64,000 nucleotides of DNA from Myxococcales bacterium (GCA_016191815.1 JACPVI010000044.1:61513-125512); one strand, 5' to 3'. Counted from the stretch's first letter, positions 1-9,295 are shown. A program made the numbers and translations. Notes: generated by a model not told the origin, from the letters alone.

Positions 1-1170
1 AGGCGCACCCAGTTCCTCTCGGTGCCCAAGCGGGCAGAGGTGTTGTCCGCGGTGGAGCCGGAGCTGCGGCTGCCCAAGCTGGCTGCCCAGCCGATCCCCC
101 GCGCCTCGCACGGGCTGGTGGGCCGCTCGCCTTCGCTCACGCGCATCACCCGGCAGCTCGAGCCGATCGCCCGCTCCAACTCCACGGTGCTCATCCGCGG
201 CGAGAGCGGGACCGGCAAGGAGCTTCTGGCCGAGGCGATCCACCAGCTCTCGCCGCGCCAGGGCATGCCGCTGGTGCCGGTGAACTGCGCGGCGATGGTG
301 GAGGAGCTGCTCCTCTCCGAGCTGTTCGGCCACGAGAAGGGGGCCTTCACCGGCGCGGTGCGCGAGCGGAAGGGGCGGTTCGAGCTGGCCGACGCAGGCA
401 CCCTCTTCCTCGACGAGATCGGCGACATCAGCCCCAAGTGCCAGGTGGCCCTGCTCCGGGTGCTCCAGGAGCGGGAGTTCGAGCGCGTGGGAGGGACCAA
501 GACCCTGAAAGTCGACGTCCGGGTGATCTGCGCCACCAACCGGGACCTCGAGGCCCTGATCGCCCAGGGCCGCTTCCGGCAGGACCTCTACTACCGGCTC
601 AAGGGCGTGATGCTCGAGCTTCCGCCGCTGCGCGACCGGCTCTTGGACCTCCCCTCGCTGGCCGCGCACTTCCTCGAGCGAATCGGCCGCGAGCGGCACG
701 AGGCGCCCAAGCAGCTCTCGCAGCAGGCGCTGGAGCTGCTCTCGCGGCACAACTGGCCGGGGAACGTCCGCGAGCTGGAGAACGTGCTCGCCTCGGCGGC
801 CATCTTCGCCGACGGAGCGCTCATCACCCCCGAGGCCTTCGCCCACGTCGCCGAGCTGGCGTCGCTGATGGCGGGCGCTCCGCCCACGCCTTCGCCGCTT
901 CCTCTGCCGCCCGCGCCGGAAGCCAAGCCCCCCGAGGAGCCGCCTCCGCCCGGGCAAGGGCCCTTCGACTACTACCGCTCCGCCCGTGAGCGGGGAATGT
1001 CGCTCAAGGACCTCCGCCGGGAGGTGGAGATCCAGTGCATCCGCAAGGCGCTCCTCGATGCGGGCGGGAACATCAGCGAGGCCGCCCGGCTGCTCAGGAT
1101 GAAGCGGTCCCGCCTTTCGCAGATCGTCAATGCCGAGCCCGAGCTGAAGGGAGTGGCCCATGGCGAATAG
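1..1170 (+). CDS. Sigma-54-dependent transcriptional activator (Fis family), 5' end may lie outside window
   Basis: This is an enhancer-binding protein that hydrolyses ATP to remodel sigma-54 RNA polymerase. Counting from the first usable start (GTG at 22), Walker A GESGTGKE is at residues 60-67, the sigma-54 contact loop GAFTGA at 107-112 and Walker B LFLDEIGD at 128-135. A Pro-rich linker follows, then a Fis-type helix-turn-helix at the C-terminus. The frame stays open to base 1, so an N-terminal sensory domain (FHA, GAF or receiver) may be cut off; only about 30 residues precede the AAA+ domain here. Its stop overlaps the next ORF's first possible ATG (1160). The target genes cannot be read from the sequence. 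Confidence 0.92.
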   Translation, partial: RRTQFLSVPKRAEVLSAVEPELRLPKLAAQPIPRASHGLVGRSPSLTRITRQLEPIARSNSTVLIRGESGTGKELLAEAIHQLSPRQGMPLVPVNCAAMVEELLLSELFGHEKGAFTGAVRERKGRFELADAGTLFLDEIGDISPKCQVALLRVLQEREFERVGGTKTLKVDVRVICATNRDLEALIAQGRFRQDLYYRLKGVMLELPPLRDRLLDLPSLAAHFLERIGRERHEAPKQLSQQALELLSRHNWPGNVRELENVLASAAIFADGALITPEAFAHVAELASLMAGAPPTPSPLPLPPAPEAKPPEEPPPPGQGPFDYYRSARERGMSLKDLRREVEIQCIRKALLDAGGNISEAARLLRMKRSRLSQIVNAEPELKGVAHGE

Positions 1171-1201
1171 ACAGGCATTCCAGTTGCAAAAGCCCCTGCG
1201 C

Positions 1202-1513
1202 ATGAGGTGGCTGACCGCCGGAATCCTGGCAAGTCTCCTTTGGGGCTGCGGCGTCGGGGTGGATGACCCCGAGGGCCAGGCCGCGGCCGGGCTAGGGCCG
1301 GCGGTGGTCAAAGAGCAGTCGCAGCGCTCGCAGCTGACGGGGGATCAGACCAAGTCCGCCGCCTCCGCCGAGGGCAGCCAAACCGGCCAGAAGACGGGGG
1401 GTTCGATCAGCTACGACCCCAACAAGGTGCTGCCGCAGGATCCGGTGCCGCTCCTCCCCACCGGCAAGCCGGATACCGAAGAGGGCGCCCCGCCCATCAA
1501 TCCGCGGACCTGA
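1202..1513 (+). CDS. Small predicted lipoprotein, unknown function
   Basis: The reading frame is open from an ATG at 1160, but the ATG at 1202 is preferred because it puts a short signal peptide directly before a lipobox (SLLWGC, cysteine at residue 16). The mature protein is about 88 residues, hydrophilic, rich in Gln, Gly and Pro, with no recognisable domain; it ends in a Pro-rich stretch. It follows the sigma-54 activator closely and may be co-transcribed with it. It is likely an envelope lipoprotein; no function is assigned. Confidence 0.6.
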   Translation: MRWLTAGILASLLWGCGVGVDDPEGQAAAGLGPAVVKEQSQRSQLTGDQTKSAASAEGSQTGQKTGGSISYDPNKVLPQDPVPLLPTGKPDTEEGAPPINPRT

Positions 1514-1785
1514 CCGCCGCTCCCCAGGCCGGCGGTTGCGAGGCAGGAGCGGGTCAGCCCGGCTGTCACTTTTCTGACGACCTGGGCGCGGCTGCCGGAC
1601 CTCTCGCGGTGGTGGCTCGGCTCCGAGCGCTGAGCGGCGGGTCGCTCATGAGCCCCGGAGGCGGCTCGCCGGCGGAGCAAGGTTGCCGAGCGGAAAGCCT
1701 GGGGCGTAGATTGTGGTCACCAAGGGGACCACAACCGTCGGTGTGCGACGGGAATGGCTCGCGCCGGGCCGGGGTCGTTCCGGGC
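1514..1785. other. Intergenic stretch with one clear inverted repeat
   Basis: No convincing gene is present. The frame of the next gene is open through most of this stretch, but its translation is biased and lacks a signal sequence, so the start was placed downstream at 1786. The only structure seen is the inverted repeat at 1711-1734. Confidence 0.5.
1711..1734. promoter_or_regulatory. Perfect 8-bp inverted repeat, possible operator
   Basis: The arms TTGTGGTC (1711-1718) and GACCACAA (1727-1734) flank an 8-base loop. There is no T-run, so an intrinsic terminator is unlikely. It lies about 50 bases before the chosen start of the downstream lipoprotein, where a repressor operator or mRNA hairpin could sit. 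The role is inferred from position only. Confidence 0.4.
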
Positions 1786-2904
1786 GTGAGGAGGCGACTC
1801 AAGCGCTGGGGCATTGCGGCGGGCTTGCTCCTCGTGTTGCAGCCATTTCGGGTGGCGGGGTGCGCGGGGGCGTCTCGGTCGGACTCGGAGGTGCGGCTCG
1901 CCTACCTGGCGCGTCGCATCGACGAGGGGACGATCCCGGGGCTGGCGCCCGGGCACCCCTTCGACGGCGAGTGGAGGCTGGTCGCGCTGTCGATGTCGGT
2001 GGTGGCGGCGGCGAACCTCGCCCACCGGCATCCAGAGACGCGGCGCGAGCGTGGCGAGCAGGTCGATCGCTGGGCCGAGCGGATGATGGCCGCCGACGTG
2101 CGCGCGTACGACGCGCGCCAGTGGGGGAGCGACCCGCTCGAGACCCTGGATCGCCCAGATGGGCACGCCGGCTACCTGGGCCACGTCGCGCTCGCGCTAG
2201 ACGCGCGCTGCATCCTCGGCGGAAAGGTGGACCCGCTGCACGCGAGGGTGGTCGACGCCCTTGCGCGGCGGATCGACCGATCGCCGTCGGCGCTCATCGA
2301 GACGTACCCGGGCGAGACCTACCTGCCGGACAACGTGGTGGCGGTGGCGGGGATCGCGGCGTTCGACGATTGCACGGGCCGCCGGGAGCACGCTGCGACG
2401 GTAGAGCGGTACCTCCAAGTCATGCGTGAGCGCTGGCTGGACCCTGAAAGCGGCTTGCTCGTCTTCGCGCCGGGGCAGCTCGCGCGCGGCTCGGGGGCGG
2501 CGTGGAACGCCTTCTACCTCCCCTTCATCGACGAGGACTTCGCGAGAGATCAGGCGCAGAGGGCATGGCGCACCTTCGGCGTGGAATTGCCCGGCGGTGT
2601 CCTCGCGGGGATCCTCGAGCACCCGCGCGGCTCCTCCCTCGGGGGCGATGTGGACTCCGGCCCGTTGGTCTTCGGCGTGTCGCCCTCGGCGACTGGCTTC
2701 ATGCTGGCGGCTGCGGTTCGAGGAGGAGATTCCGCACGGCTTTTGGGGCTTTTGCGCACCGCGGAGCTGGTCGGCTTCTCGTTCGGCTGGGAGGAGCGCC
2801 GCTACCTCGCCGGGCCGCTGGTGGGCGACGCGATCGTGCTCGCGGCGAAGACCGCCACCCCGTGGCAAGTCCGTGCCGAAGTCAGGGCTTCTCGTCCGCG
2901 GTAG
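1786..2904 (+). CDS. Lipoprotein of unknown function, probably helical barrel
   Basis: The GTG at 1786 is chosen because it gives a basic N-terminus, a hydrophobic segment and a lipobox (RVAGC, Cys at about residue 26); the frame is open further upstream to 1609. The mature protein has about 346 residues with repeated alpha-helical, Ala- and Arg-rich segments and motifs such as DGHAGYLGH and ETYLPDN, which resemble the helix-pair layout of alpha/alpha-barrel proteins. I do not recognise a named family. It is likely anchored in the envelope. No obvious functional link to the response regulator that follows it on the same strand. Confidence 0.65.
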   Translation: MRRRLKRWGIAAGLLLVLQPFRVAGCAGASRSDSEVRLAYLARRIDEGTIPGLAPGHPFDGEWRLVALSMSVVAAANLAHRHPETRRERGEQVDRWAERMMAADVRAYDARQWGSDPLETLDRPDGHAGYLGHVALALDARCILGGKVDPLHARVVDALARRIDRSPSALIETYPGETYLPDNVVAVAGIAAFDDCTGRREHAATVERYLQVMRERWLDPESGLLVFAPGQLARGSGAAWNAFYLPFIDEDFARDQAQRAWRTFGVELPGGVLAGILEHPRGSSLGGDVDSGPLVFGVSPSATGFMLAAAVRGGDSARLLGLLRTAELVGFSFGWEERRYLAGPLVGDAIVLAAKTATPWQVRAEVRASRPR

Positions 2905-2937
2905 CCCCGTGAGACACTGCTGGCCCACCTCACGGGG

Positions 2938-4494
2938 ATGGCGGGGGCCGACATGTCGACGCGCATCGCCTTGATCGACGACGACAAGACGGTGCTGATG
3001 ATCCTCGCGGACGTCCTCCGCGACGCGGGGTACTCCGTGGACGGGTACCAGTCGGGGGAGGCCGCGCTGGCGGCGCTGTGGGACGCGCCGGTGAACCTGA
3101 TCATCGCCGACCTGGTGCTGCCGAAGATGAGCGGGCTCGACCTGGTGCGCGAGCTGCACAAGCGCCCCTGGGCCACGAAGGTGCCGGTCCTGGCGATCAG
3201 CTCGCTGCAGTGGGCGGAGGAGGAGATCAAGTCGCTCCCCGCGCAGGACCGCCCGAGCCGGGTGCTCAAGAAGCCCTTCCAGGCGAACGAGCTGGTGGGA
3301 GCCGTGGGGGCGATGCTCACGCGCCCCCGCGCGCTGACTCCGGTCCCCAGCGTGCTGTTGGGAGCGGAGAAGGCCGAGCACGTCACCCAGCTCACCTCGG
3401 AGTTTCAGACCCGGATGGCCCGGGTGACTTTCGGCGAGTCTCGCCGCGCCTTGCGCGCCCCGGTCCGGGTGGAAGTGAGGCTCCAGACCGGGCGCGATCT
3501 GGTAGTCGAGTACACGCAGAACCTCTCGCACGATGGCCTCTTCGTCCGCACCTACAACCCCTTGGCGCGGGACGAGGAGGTGGAAGTCACGCTGCTGTTG
3601 CCGTTCTGCCCCAAGGACTTCAAGCTCCGCGGCCGGGTGGTGAGGTCCGTCCCGCTGGAGAGCGCCGAGGTGCACATCTCGGGACCGGGGATGGCGATCG
3701 CGCTCATCGACGTCCCGCTCGAGCTGAAGGCGCAGCTGCAGGCGTTCGTGGCCGGGGTGCGGGCCGGCACCGCCTCGCTCCCATCGAGCCCACAGCACAC
3801 CGTGCTCCTGGTCGGGCTGGAAGAGAAGCTGCCGAAGAAGGCGGCGAGCTTCCTCAGGCGCGCCTCGCTCCACACCCTCTGGGCGCGGGACCTCGCGGGC
3901 GCGGCGGCAATGCTGGAGCACACCGATGTGGAGATCGCGGTCCTCGACGGCAGCCACTTGCCGGAGCCTCCCTTGGAGACGCTGGAGAAGTTCCGCCGTC
4001 CGGAGCTGCGCGCACTGCTCGTGGTGGCCGAGCGATCGCGCGCGGCGGCGCTGGGCGCCTCTTGCGACGTGCTCGATTCGTCGCTGCCCCCCGGCAAGCT
4101 CTTGGATCTGCTCTGCAACCGGCTGAACATGCTCCGGAGAGCGAGCGCCCGGGTCAACTGCATCACCTTGGCCAAGGTCTCGAGGGTGGACGGGCAGCTC
4201 GTGGGCGTACTGCAGAACGTGAGCCTGGGCGGGTTGCTGATCGAGGTGGAGTCGCCCTGCGCGATCGGCGAGCTGTTGGAGGTGGACTTCGAGCTGCCGG
4301 AGAGCGGGGGGCGGGTGCGCGCCGCTGCCACGGTGGTGCGGGTGGCGCGCTCGGCCGCCTCGGCCGGCTTCTGCGTGGCCAGCTCCTTCGAGCGCCTGGA
4401 GGGCGACTCGCGGGTCGACCTGATGCGCTTCATCGAGTCGAAGGTCGGCCTGGACGCGCACCTCCGCTACATCGGCGAGCACTACAGCCGCTGA
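2938..4494 (+). CDS. Response regulator receiver protein with PilZ-type domains
   Basis: The N-terminal ~125 residues form a CheY-like receiver: the acidic pocket in ALIDDDK, the phospho-Asp in IIADLVLP and the conserved Lys in LKKPF. The middle (about residues 160-265) looks like a myxobacterial-type PilZ domain, with RRALRAPVRVEV and the NLSHDGLFV motif. The C-terminal third has a second PilZ-like block with NVSLGGLLIEVE. PilZ domains often bind cyclic di-GMP, but the full RxxxR plus D/NxSxxG signature should be checked here. An internal ATG at 2953 (MSTRIALIDD) is an equally plausible start. No kinase is adjacent on this strand; the histidine kinase next door is convergent. Confidence 0.85.
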   Translation: MAGADMSTRIALIDDDKTVLMILADVLRDAGYSVDGYQSGEAALAALWDAPVNLIIADLVLPKMSGLDLVRELHKRPWATKVPVLAISSLQWAEEEIKSLPAQDRPSRVLKKPFQANELVGAVGAMLTRPRALTPVPSVLLGAEKAEHVTQLTSEFQTRMARVTFGESRRALRAPVRVEVRLQTGRDLVVEYTQNLSHDGLFVRTYNPLARDEEVEVTLLLPFCPKDFKLRGRVVRSVPLESAEVHISGPGMAIALIDVPLELKAQLQAFVAGVRAGTASLPSSPQHTVLLVGLEEKLPKKAASFLRRASLHTLWARDLAGAAAMLEHTDVEIAVLDGSHLPEPPLETLEKFRRPELRALLVVAERSRAAALGASCDVLDSSLPPGKLLDLLCNRLNMLRRASARVNCITLAKVSRVDGQLVGVLQNVSLGGLLIEVESPCAIGELLEVDFELPESGGRVRAAATVVRVARSAASAGFCVASSFERLEGDSRVDLMRFIESKVGLDAHLRYIGEHYSR

Positions 4495-4538
4495 GCGCGC
4501 CCTCCGACTGTTCTGTCTGGGTGCCAGCCTCGGGAAGC

Positions 4539-6209
4539 CTAGCTCGACTCCGTCCGCGCACCACCCGCTCGAGCCGGGAGCACCACCGAGAAGATGGCGC
4601 CCCGCCCCACCTCGCCGCCCACCTCCAGGCGGCCTCCGTGCTCCTGGCAGATGCGCGCGGCGATCGCCAGCCCGAGCCCGGTCCCTCCCTGCTTGGTGGT
4701 GAAGTAGGGCTCGAAGATCCGCGAGCGGTCCTCCGGACGGACCCCTTGGCCCTGGTCTTCCACCTCCAGCACCGCCTCCGCCCCCGCTCGCCGCACCCGC
4801 ACCTCCACCCGCCCGCCCGAGGGCATCGCCTCCTCGGCGTTCTTCACCAGGTTCAAGAGCACCTGGGTGAGCTGGTCGCGGTCCGCCTCCACCAGCACGT
4901 TCGGCTCCAGCTTGGAGGACAGCGCCACCCCATCGCGCGGCGCGGCGTAGAGCGACAAGACCTGCGCGGCTAGCTCCGAGAGGTCCGCTCGCGAAAGCTG
5001 CGGCTTCGGTAGCCTCGCGAACCGGGAGAACTCGTCGACGATCCGCCGCAGCCGCTCCACCTCCTCCAGCATCGCCCCCGCGCTCTCCTTGAACAGCCCG
5101 GAGAACTTCGGGCTCCCCTCCGCCGAGGCCGCCATCAGCGTCTCCAGCGACATCTTGATCGGCGTGAGCGGATTCTTCAGCTCGTGCGCCAGCCTCCGGG
5201 CCACCTCCTGCCAGGCGGCCACGCGCTCGGAGGCGACGAGCTTTTGGGTGGTTCTGCGGAGATCGGCCGTCATCCGGTTGAACGCCTCCACCAGCGCGCC
5301 CACTTCGCCCGAGGCCCGCACCTCCACCTTGGCGTCCCAGGAGCCCGCCGACACCTTGGAGGCCGCCTGGGTGAGCGCCTCCACCGGCCGGGTGATCCGC
5401 CTGGAGATGAGCAGCCCCGACAAGACCGCCAGGGTGAGGCCGATGGTGAAGAAGAGGAAGAACGCCCGGAGCACCTCCGCTCCGGCGGCGAGCAGCTCCG
5501 AGCGGGAGAAGGAGAGCCGCAGCTCCGCCACCGGCGCCAAGGGCAAGACCCGCTCCACCGAGGGAGGCTCCGCCTCTCCCGCCGCCGCCACCGCCTCCGA
5601 CTCGCCCAAGACGCGCACCTCGGCCCGCGCTCCCGACAGCTTCGCCAGATATTCCGCCACCTGGGCGTCCAGCTTCACCCCGCCCACCGCCCAGATGCGC
5701 CGCTCGCCGTAGTCGAACGGGCGCGCCGACACCAACGCCGGCACCCTTCTTGGTCCCGCGTCGTCCTGCACCTCCACCAGCAGGATGGAGGGCGCCCCCG
5801 GCGCCGCGGTCACCGAGTGCAGCGCCTGATCCGGATCTCCCAGCCTCCCCGGGTTGTGCCCGGAGAGGAGCGTCCTCCCGCGCTCGTCCAGCACCGAGAG
5901 CACGTTCAGCCGCCTGGGGGCCATCAGCTCCTCGGCGGACTTCCGGTCCGGCCGGAAGGTGGCCTCCTTCACTCCCTTGGCCACCTCCTCGATCGCCGGG
6001 CTCTGCGACAGCTCGTGCACGGCGTGGTCCACGTCCGCGCGGGTGCGCTCGAGCGAGGCCGCCACCGCGTCCATCACCCGGTCGATGCGCGCGTCCTGCT
6101 GCTTGGAGAGGAGATCGTTCAGGTTCGAGAGCGCGAAGGGCACCACCACCACCACCTGGAGCACCGAGAGGGCGATGAACGCCAGGGCGATGGCGGTGCG
6201 CAGCCTCAC
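4539..6209 (-). CDS. NtrY-like membrane sensor histidine kinase
   Basis: The order is an N-terminal transmembrane helix (residues 5-27), an extracytoplasmic sensory region (28-245), a second membrane segment (about 249-268), a HAMP domain, and a HisKA domain with the phospho-acceptor at His342 in ARRLAHELKNPLTP. The ATPase domain follows, with LNLVKNAEEA (N box), EDQGQGV (G1) and GTGLGLAIA (G2). The H-box sequence is typical of the NtrY group. It starts at a GTG sharing GTGA with the stop of the upstream substrate-binding-like gene. No response regulator is adjacent; the NtrC-family regulator at 14437-15903 is a possible partner. Confidence 0.9.
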   Translation of the reverse strand: MRLRTAIALAFIALSVLQVVVVVPFALSNLNDLLSKQQDARIDRVMDAVAASLERTRADVDHAVHELSQSPAIEEVAKGVKEATFRPDRKSAEELMAPRRLNVLSVLDERGRTLLSGHNPGRLGDPDQALHSVTAAPGAPSILLVEVQDDAGPRRVPALVSARPFDYGERRIWAVGGVKLDAQVAEYLAKLSGARAEVRVLGESEAVAAAGEAEPPSVERVLPLAPVAELRLSFSRSELLAAGAEVLRAFFLFFTIGLTLAVLSGLLISRRITRPVEALTQAASKVSAGSWDAKVEVRASGEVGALVEAFNRMTADLRRTTQKLVASERVAAWQEVARRLAHELKNPLTPIKMSLETLMAASAEGSPKFSGLFKESAGAMLEEVERLRRIVDEFSRFARLPKPQLSRADLSELAAQVLSLYAAPRDGVALSSKLEPNVLVEADRDQLTQVLLNLVKNAEEAMPSGGRVEVRVRRAGAEAVLEVEDQGQGVRPEDRSRIFEPYFTTKQGGTGLGLAIAARICQEHGGRLEVGGEVGRGAIFSVVLPARAGGARTESS

Positions 6210-7609
6210 GGGCCTCCCTCCTGGAGGAAGGCCGAGTCCAGCGCCGGAAGGCCCTGCGGGTCCACAGACAGCCCCAAGAGCTCCGGCGCCACCGTCACCC
6301 GGAGGCCCTGGGCGTAGAGAGGGACCAACTCCAGCTCGAAGAGCAGCGAGTCCGAAAGCTCGCGTGCCCGGGCGTCGCGGGCCGACTGCTCGGCGATGGC
6401 GCCGAGGCCCGGCAAGTGGACGCCCAAGAGCTCGTGCCGCCCCGCCGCCTCGATCGCCACCGCCAGCGCCGGCGCCGGTGCCGGGGGCAGCAGCAAGGAG
6501 TGCATCAACAGCTCATAGTCCCCCTTCGCCCAGGCTTGCCGGAGCGCCTGCCTCGACACCCCGCGGAGCGCCACCCGGTACCCGCGCTCGTGCAGCTTGA
6601 GCTGGAGGCGCTCGGCCACCGCGCGCTGATCCTCGAGGGTCTGATCATAGAGGAGCGTCACCTCTCTCGGAGCGCCCGCGGATCCCTTCCAGGCGGGAGG
6701 GCGCGGTGCTTCGGCGCCTGGGTGCAGCGCGGGCGGCAGGAGGTGCGGCATCGCCACCGCGGGCGCGCGGACGAAGTAGCGGGTGAGATCCACCCGGTCG
6801 ATGCCCGCTTCGACCGCCGCGCGGAAGTCCTGGCCCACTCGCTCTTTGCGGAAGGCGAGGTAGGTGGCGTACAGGGCGGGGGCTCCCGAGGCGGTGCCGT
6901 CGTCGGCGCCACCCAGGGCCACGTGGGCCCGCTTGAGGGAGAGCAGCCGCGCCGCGCCGCGCTCGTCGGTGGCGGTGACGGTCAGCGAGTCGGCGTACGG
7001 CCTCCCCTCGGGGAAGGAGAGGTTGGCCGCGAAGGTCCCCGGCTCGCCGGTGGGGCGGAAGGGCCCCACACCGTGCAACCGGCCGGTGCGGGCGTCGGTG
7101 ACCGAGAGCGACGGGTGGCAGAGCGAGCGCTCGAGGTCGGGCCAGGGGAAGGCCGTTGCCAGCTCGAGCGTGTACTTGGATGTCGCCGACAGCTCGAGTT
7201 GCCGTCCTTCGCCTCGGAGCGGAAAGAGCAGCGCCCGGTACGGTGTCGGCGTGGAAGGAGAGAACAGCCGCATCCAACTCGCAGCCACCTCCTTGGCGGA
7301 CACCGGAAGGCCCTGGTCGAAGCGCAGGTTCGGCCGGACGGTGAGCTTGAGGTGGGTGGGGGAGGCGCGAGACATCTCGCTGGCGAGCACGCCCTGCGGC
7401 CCGCGCGCGCGGTCGAGCCGGCAGACGCCGCGAGAGAGAAGCCCCATCAGCGCGGCCTCGGAAGGGGTGTCCGCCCACAGCGGATCCAACTCGTTCTGCC
7501 TGAGCGCCAGCGCCAGATTGAGCCTTCCGCCGAACCGGCCTCGCGAGCCCGCATGGCTCGAGGCGGGCAAGAGTACCGCGAGGGCAACGATGGCCCAGGC
7601 GCGAGTCAC
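6206..7609 (-). CDS. Extracellular solute-binding protein, family 5-like (peptide/nickel type)
   Basis: The 467-residue protein has a signal peptide (VTRAWAIVALAVLLPASSHA) and then features of family 5 periplasmic binding proteins, for example RFDQGLPVSAKEVAASWMRL near residue 100 and a GPFRPTG motif. It is shorter than typical OppA/DppA (about 530). No ABC permease or ATPase gene is nearby. Instead it is wedged between a VCBS-repeat protein and an NtrY-like kinase, sharing 4-base GTGA stop/start overlaps with both, so it may present a ligand to the kinase rather than feed a transporter. That role is inference; the fold assignment is moderately secure. Confidence 0.75.
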   Translation of the reverse strand: MTRAWAIVALAVLLPASSHAGSRGRFGGRLNLALALRQNELDPLWADTPSEAALMGLLSRGVCRLDRARGPQGVLASEMSRASPTHLKLTVRPNLRFDQGLPVSAKEVAASWMRLFSPSTPTPYRALLFPLRGEGRQLELSATSKYTLELATAFPWPDLERSLCHPSLSVTDARTGRLHGVGPFRPTGEPGTFAANLSFPEGRPYADSLTVTATDERGAARLLSLKRAHVALGGADDGTASGAPALYATYLAFRKERVGQDFRAAVEAGIDRVDLTRYFVRAPAVAMPHLLPPALHPGAEAPRPPAWKGSAGAPREVTLLYDQTLEDQRAVAERLQLKLHERGYRVALRGVSRQALRQAWAKGDYELLMHSLLLPPAPAPALAVAIEAAGRHELLGVHLPGLGAIAEQSARDARARELSDSLLFELELVPLYAQGLRVTVAPELLGLSVDPQGLPALDSAFLQEGGP

Positions 7610-9048
7610 GGGGCCCTCCGGAAGACCTGCAGCTCGCCGGTCCCATCCGCGAGCCAGACTCCGAGGACCACCTCGTCCGCCCCGTCGCCGTCCAGGTCCG
7701 CCGCCGTCGCCTCGAGGACCCGGCCGCGGAGCGCGGTCCCCTGCCAGGCCGGCGCGTAAGAGGAGAGGTCCCCCCGCGCGGCAGATTTCGCAGAGGGCTC
7801 CAGCGCGGCGAGCGAAATGGCTCTCAGCTCGTCCGGCTCGATCGCGTACTTCACCGAGCTGACCAGTAGCTCGAGCTGGCCGTCGCCCTCGAAGTCTGCC
7901 AGCGCGCTGCCGGCGCCGAAGCCGCCCGCCCGCCACAGCTCTGCCGCTCCCTTGAGGAGCGCTCCGGTGCCGTCCGGCCAGACGAAGAGGTAGGTCCCCG
8001 CCGCGTGCCGGTGCCCAGAAAGGGAAGTGAAGGGGGACTTGAGGAACACCGCCAGCTTCCCCCCGACGATCACCTTGGGGTCGAAGGTGTTGGAGCCAGG
8101 CGTGAGGGTGCCGGTGAGGGGCGCCTCCGCCGCGGCGAACAGCGGCGCCTCGTCCAGCTGGCCCGCCGGCCGGAGTCCTCCCCGCTCGAGCGAGAGCTGC
8201 TCGCCCCGACTTCGCTGAGCCGAGAAGTAGGCGATCCGCGGCGGCGAGCGTTGAATGGAGACCGCTCCGAACGGCTCGCGGCACGGTGCGTCCGAGTTGG
8301 GCAGAGCGCGGTGCTCGTGCCGAGCAAGCAGCTTTCCTTCGGGAGAGAAGAGGAAAAGCTCCTCGTCGGTGAGGGCGGCCACCTCGTCGCGGCCGTCTCC
8401 GTCCAGATCTCCGGCGGCGATGGCGGCGGGCCGCGAGGCGAGGTGCGCGAAGGTGGCGCCGATGAGCCGCAGCGGGCCAACCTCGGGCGGCGTCGCCAGC
8501 GAGGCGGCCGCCAGGGCGAGGGCGTGCGCGTCCGCGTCGGCGGAGCCCTCCAGCGCCGCGGCCGGCCTCGACGGACGGGTCGCCGCCCGTCCCGACCAGA
8601 AGTTCACCCAGACTCCCAATAGGTCGCCGCGAGCGGAGAGGAGGCCGTTTTCGATCTGGACCGTCAGCCGCAAGAGCGATCTCGCGCCCGCCGAGCGGGC
8701 AGCCACTTCGGCCGCTGCCTCGTCGTGCGCCTCGACCGCAATCGGCCCCAGGCGGCGCGCCGCCAGCTCGGACATGAGCAGGGTGCCGAAGCCACGCGCC
8801 AGCTCCGGCGCCTGGCCGCGGACGTAGACGCCCAGCGGTGCCTCGGCACCAGATGAGCCGACGTCCTGGCCGAGCTTCTTTGCCAGGCGCGAGATGGCGG
8901 TGCCTTCCGGGCGAACCGGCGCCGCGGCCAGAGCTCGGTCCGCCGCGGCGTGGGCCGTCGCGGCCCAGAGGAGGAGGGTCGCGACGAGCGGTGCGTGCCA
9001 TGTGCGCCGGAGGATGGGTCGGCCCCCCTCCCCGGGTGTGGCTCTCAT
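7606..9048 (-). CDS. Secreted VCBS/FG-GAP-type repeat protein
   Basis: The frame is open to 9291, but the ATG at 9048 is chosen since it gives a signal peptide ending near ATAHAAA. The mature protein contains calcium-loop-like segments of the VCBS/FG-GAP type (GDLDGDGRDEVAAL, DFEGDGQLELLVS, DLDGDGADEVVLG), which form blades of integrin-like beta-propellers. The N-terminal ~150 residues are unassigned; their pattern of a predicted Rossmann-like Ala-rich stretch could bind lipoprotein partners. It is the first gene of an operon with the binding-protein and kinase genes, with GTGA overlap at its 3' end. The exact role is unknown. Confidence 0.8.
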   Translation of the reverse strand: MRATPGEGGRPILRRTWHAPLVATLLLWAATAHAAADRALAAAPVRPEGTAISRLAKKLGQDVGSSGAEAPLGVYVRGQAPELARGFGTLLMSELAARRLGPIAVEAHDEAAAEVAARSAGARSLLRLTVQIENGLLSARGDLLGVWVNFWSGRAATRPSRPAAALEGSADADAHALALAAASLATPPEVGPLRLIGATFAHLASRPAAIAAGDLDGDGRDEVAALTDEELFLFSPEGKLLARHEHRALPNSDAPCREPFGAVSIQRSPPRIAYFSAQRSRGEQLSLERGGLRPAGQLDEAPLFAAAEAPLTGTLTPGSNTFDPKVIVGGKLAVFLKSPFTSLSGHRHAAGTYLFVWPDGTGALLKGAAELWRAGGFGAGSALADFEGDGQLELLVSSVKYAIEPDELRAISLAALEPSAKSAARGDLSSYAPAWQGTALRGRVLEATAADLDGDGADEVVLGVWLADGTGELQVFRRAP

Positions 9049-9295
9049 CGTGAGCGGCAGATCCCGCTCAGCCCGAGCGAAGTCGACGGCGGCCGCTACA
9101 CTCCGCTTCGCTCCGGTCGGGGCGACCGGCTTCGATGTGTTGCTCAGGATGGGATCCACACCCGCGCGGGGCCTTCGCCCGAAGCAACCTGGGCGCACAC
9201 CGCAGCGTACTCGAGTCCGCGGCTGGCCCGGGCGGGGTGGGCGACCGGTATCGATGCCTTGGTCAGAGGGATTATCCGCATGGCGCTGCACAGGG
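9049..9295. other. Intergenic stretch carrying dispersed-repeat fragments
   Basis: No gene is supported. The stretch contains two short pieces resembling a family of dispersed repeats with a TTCGAC/GCTCAG core (9056-9090 and 9128-9155). It presumably contains the promoter of the minus-strand operon beginning at 9048, but I could not pick convincing -35/-10 boxes. Confidence 0.4.

Noticed and set aside
2197..4482. Long minus-strand open frame of 761 codons under the receiver-PilZ gene
   Set aside because: It lies opposite real genes with good domains; its translation is Arg/His/Gln-rich with no motif, typical of antisense frames in GC-rich DNA.
6206..9001. One 931-residue protein joining two genes
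   Set aside because: The first part is an off-frame shadow of the VCBS-repeat gene; the true binding-protein gene starts at 7609 with a signal peptide.
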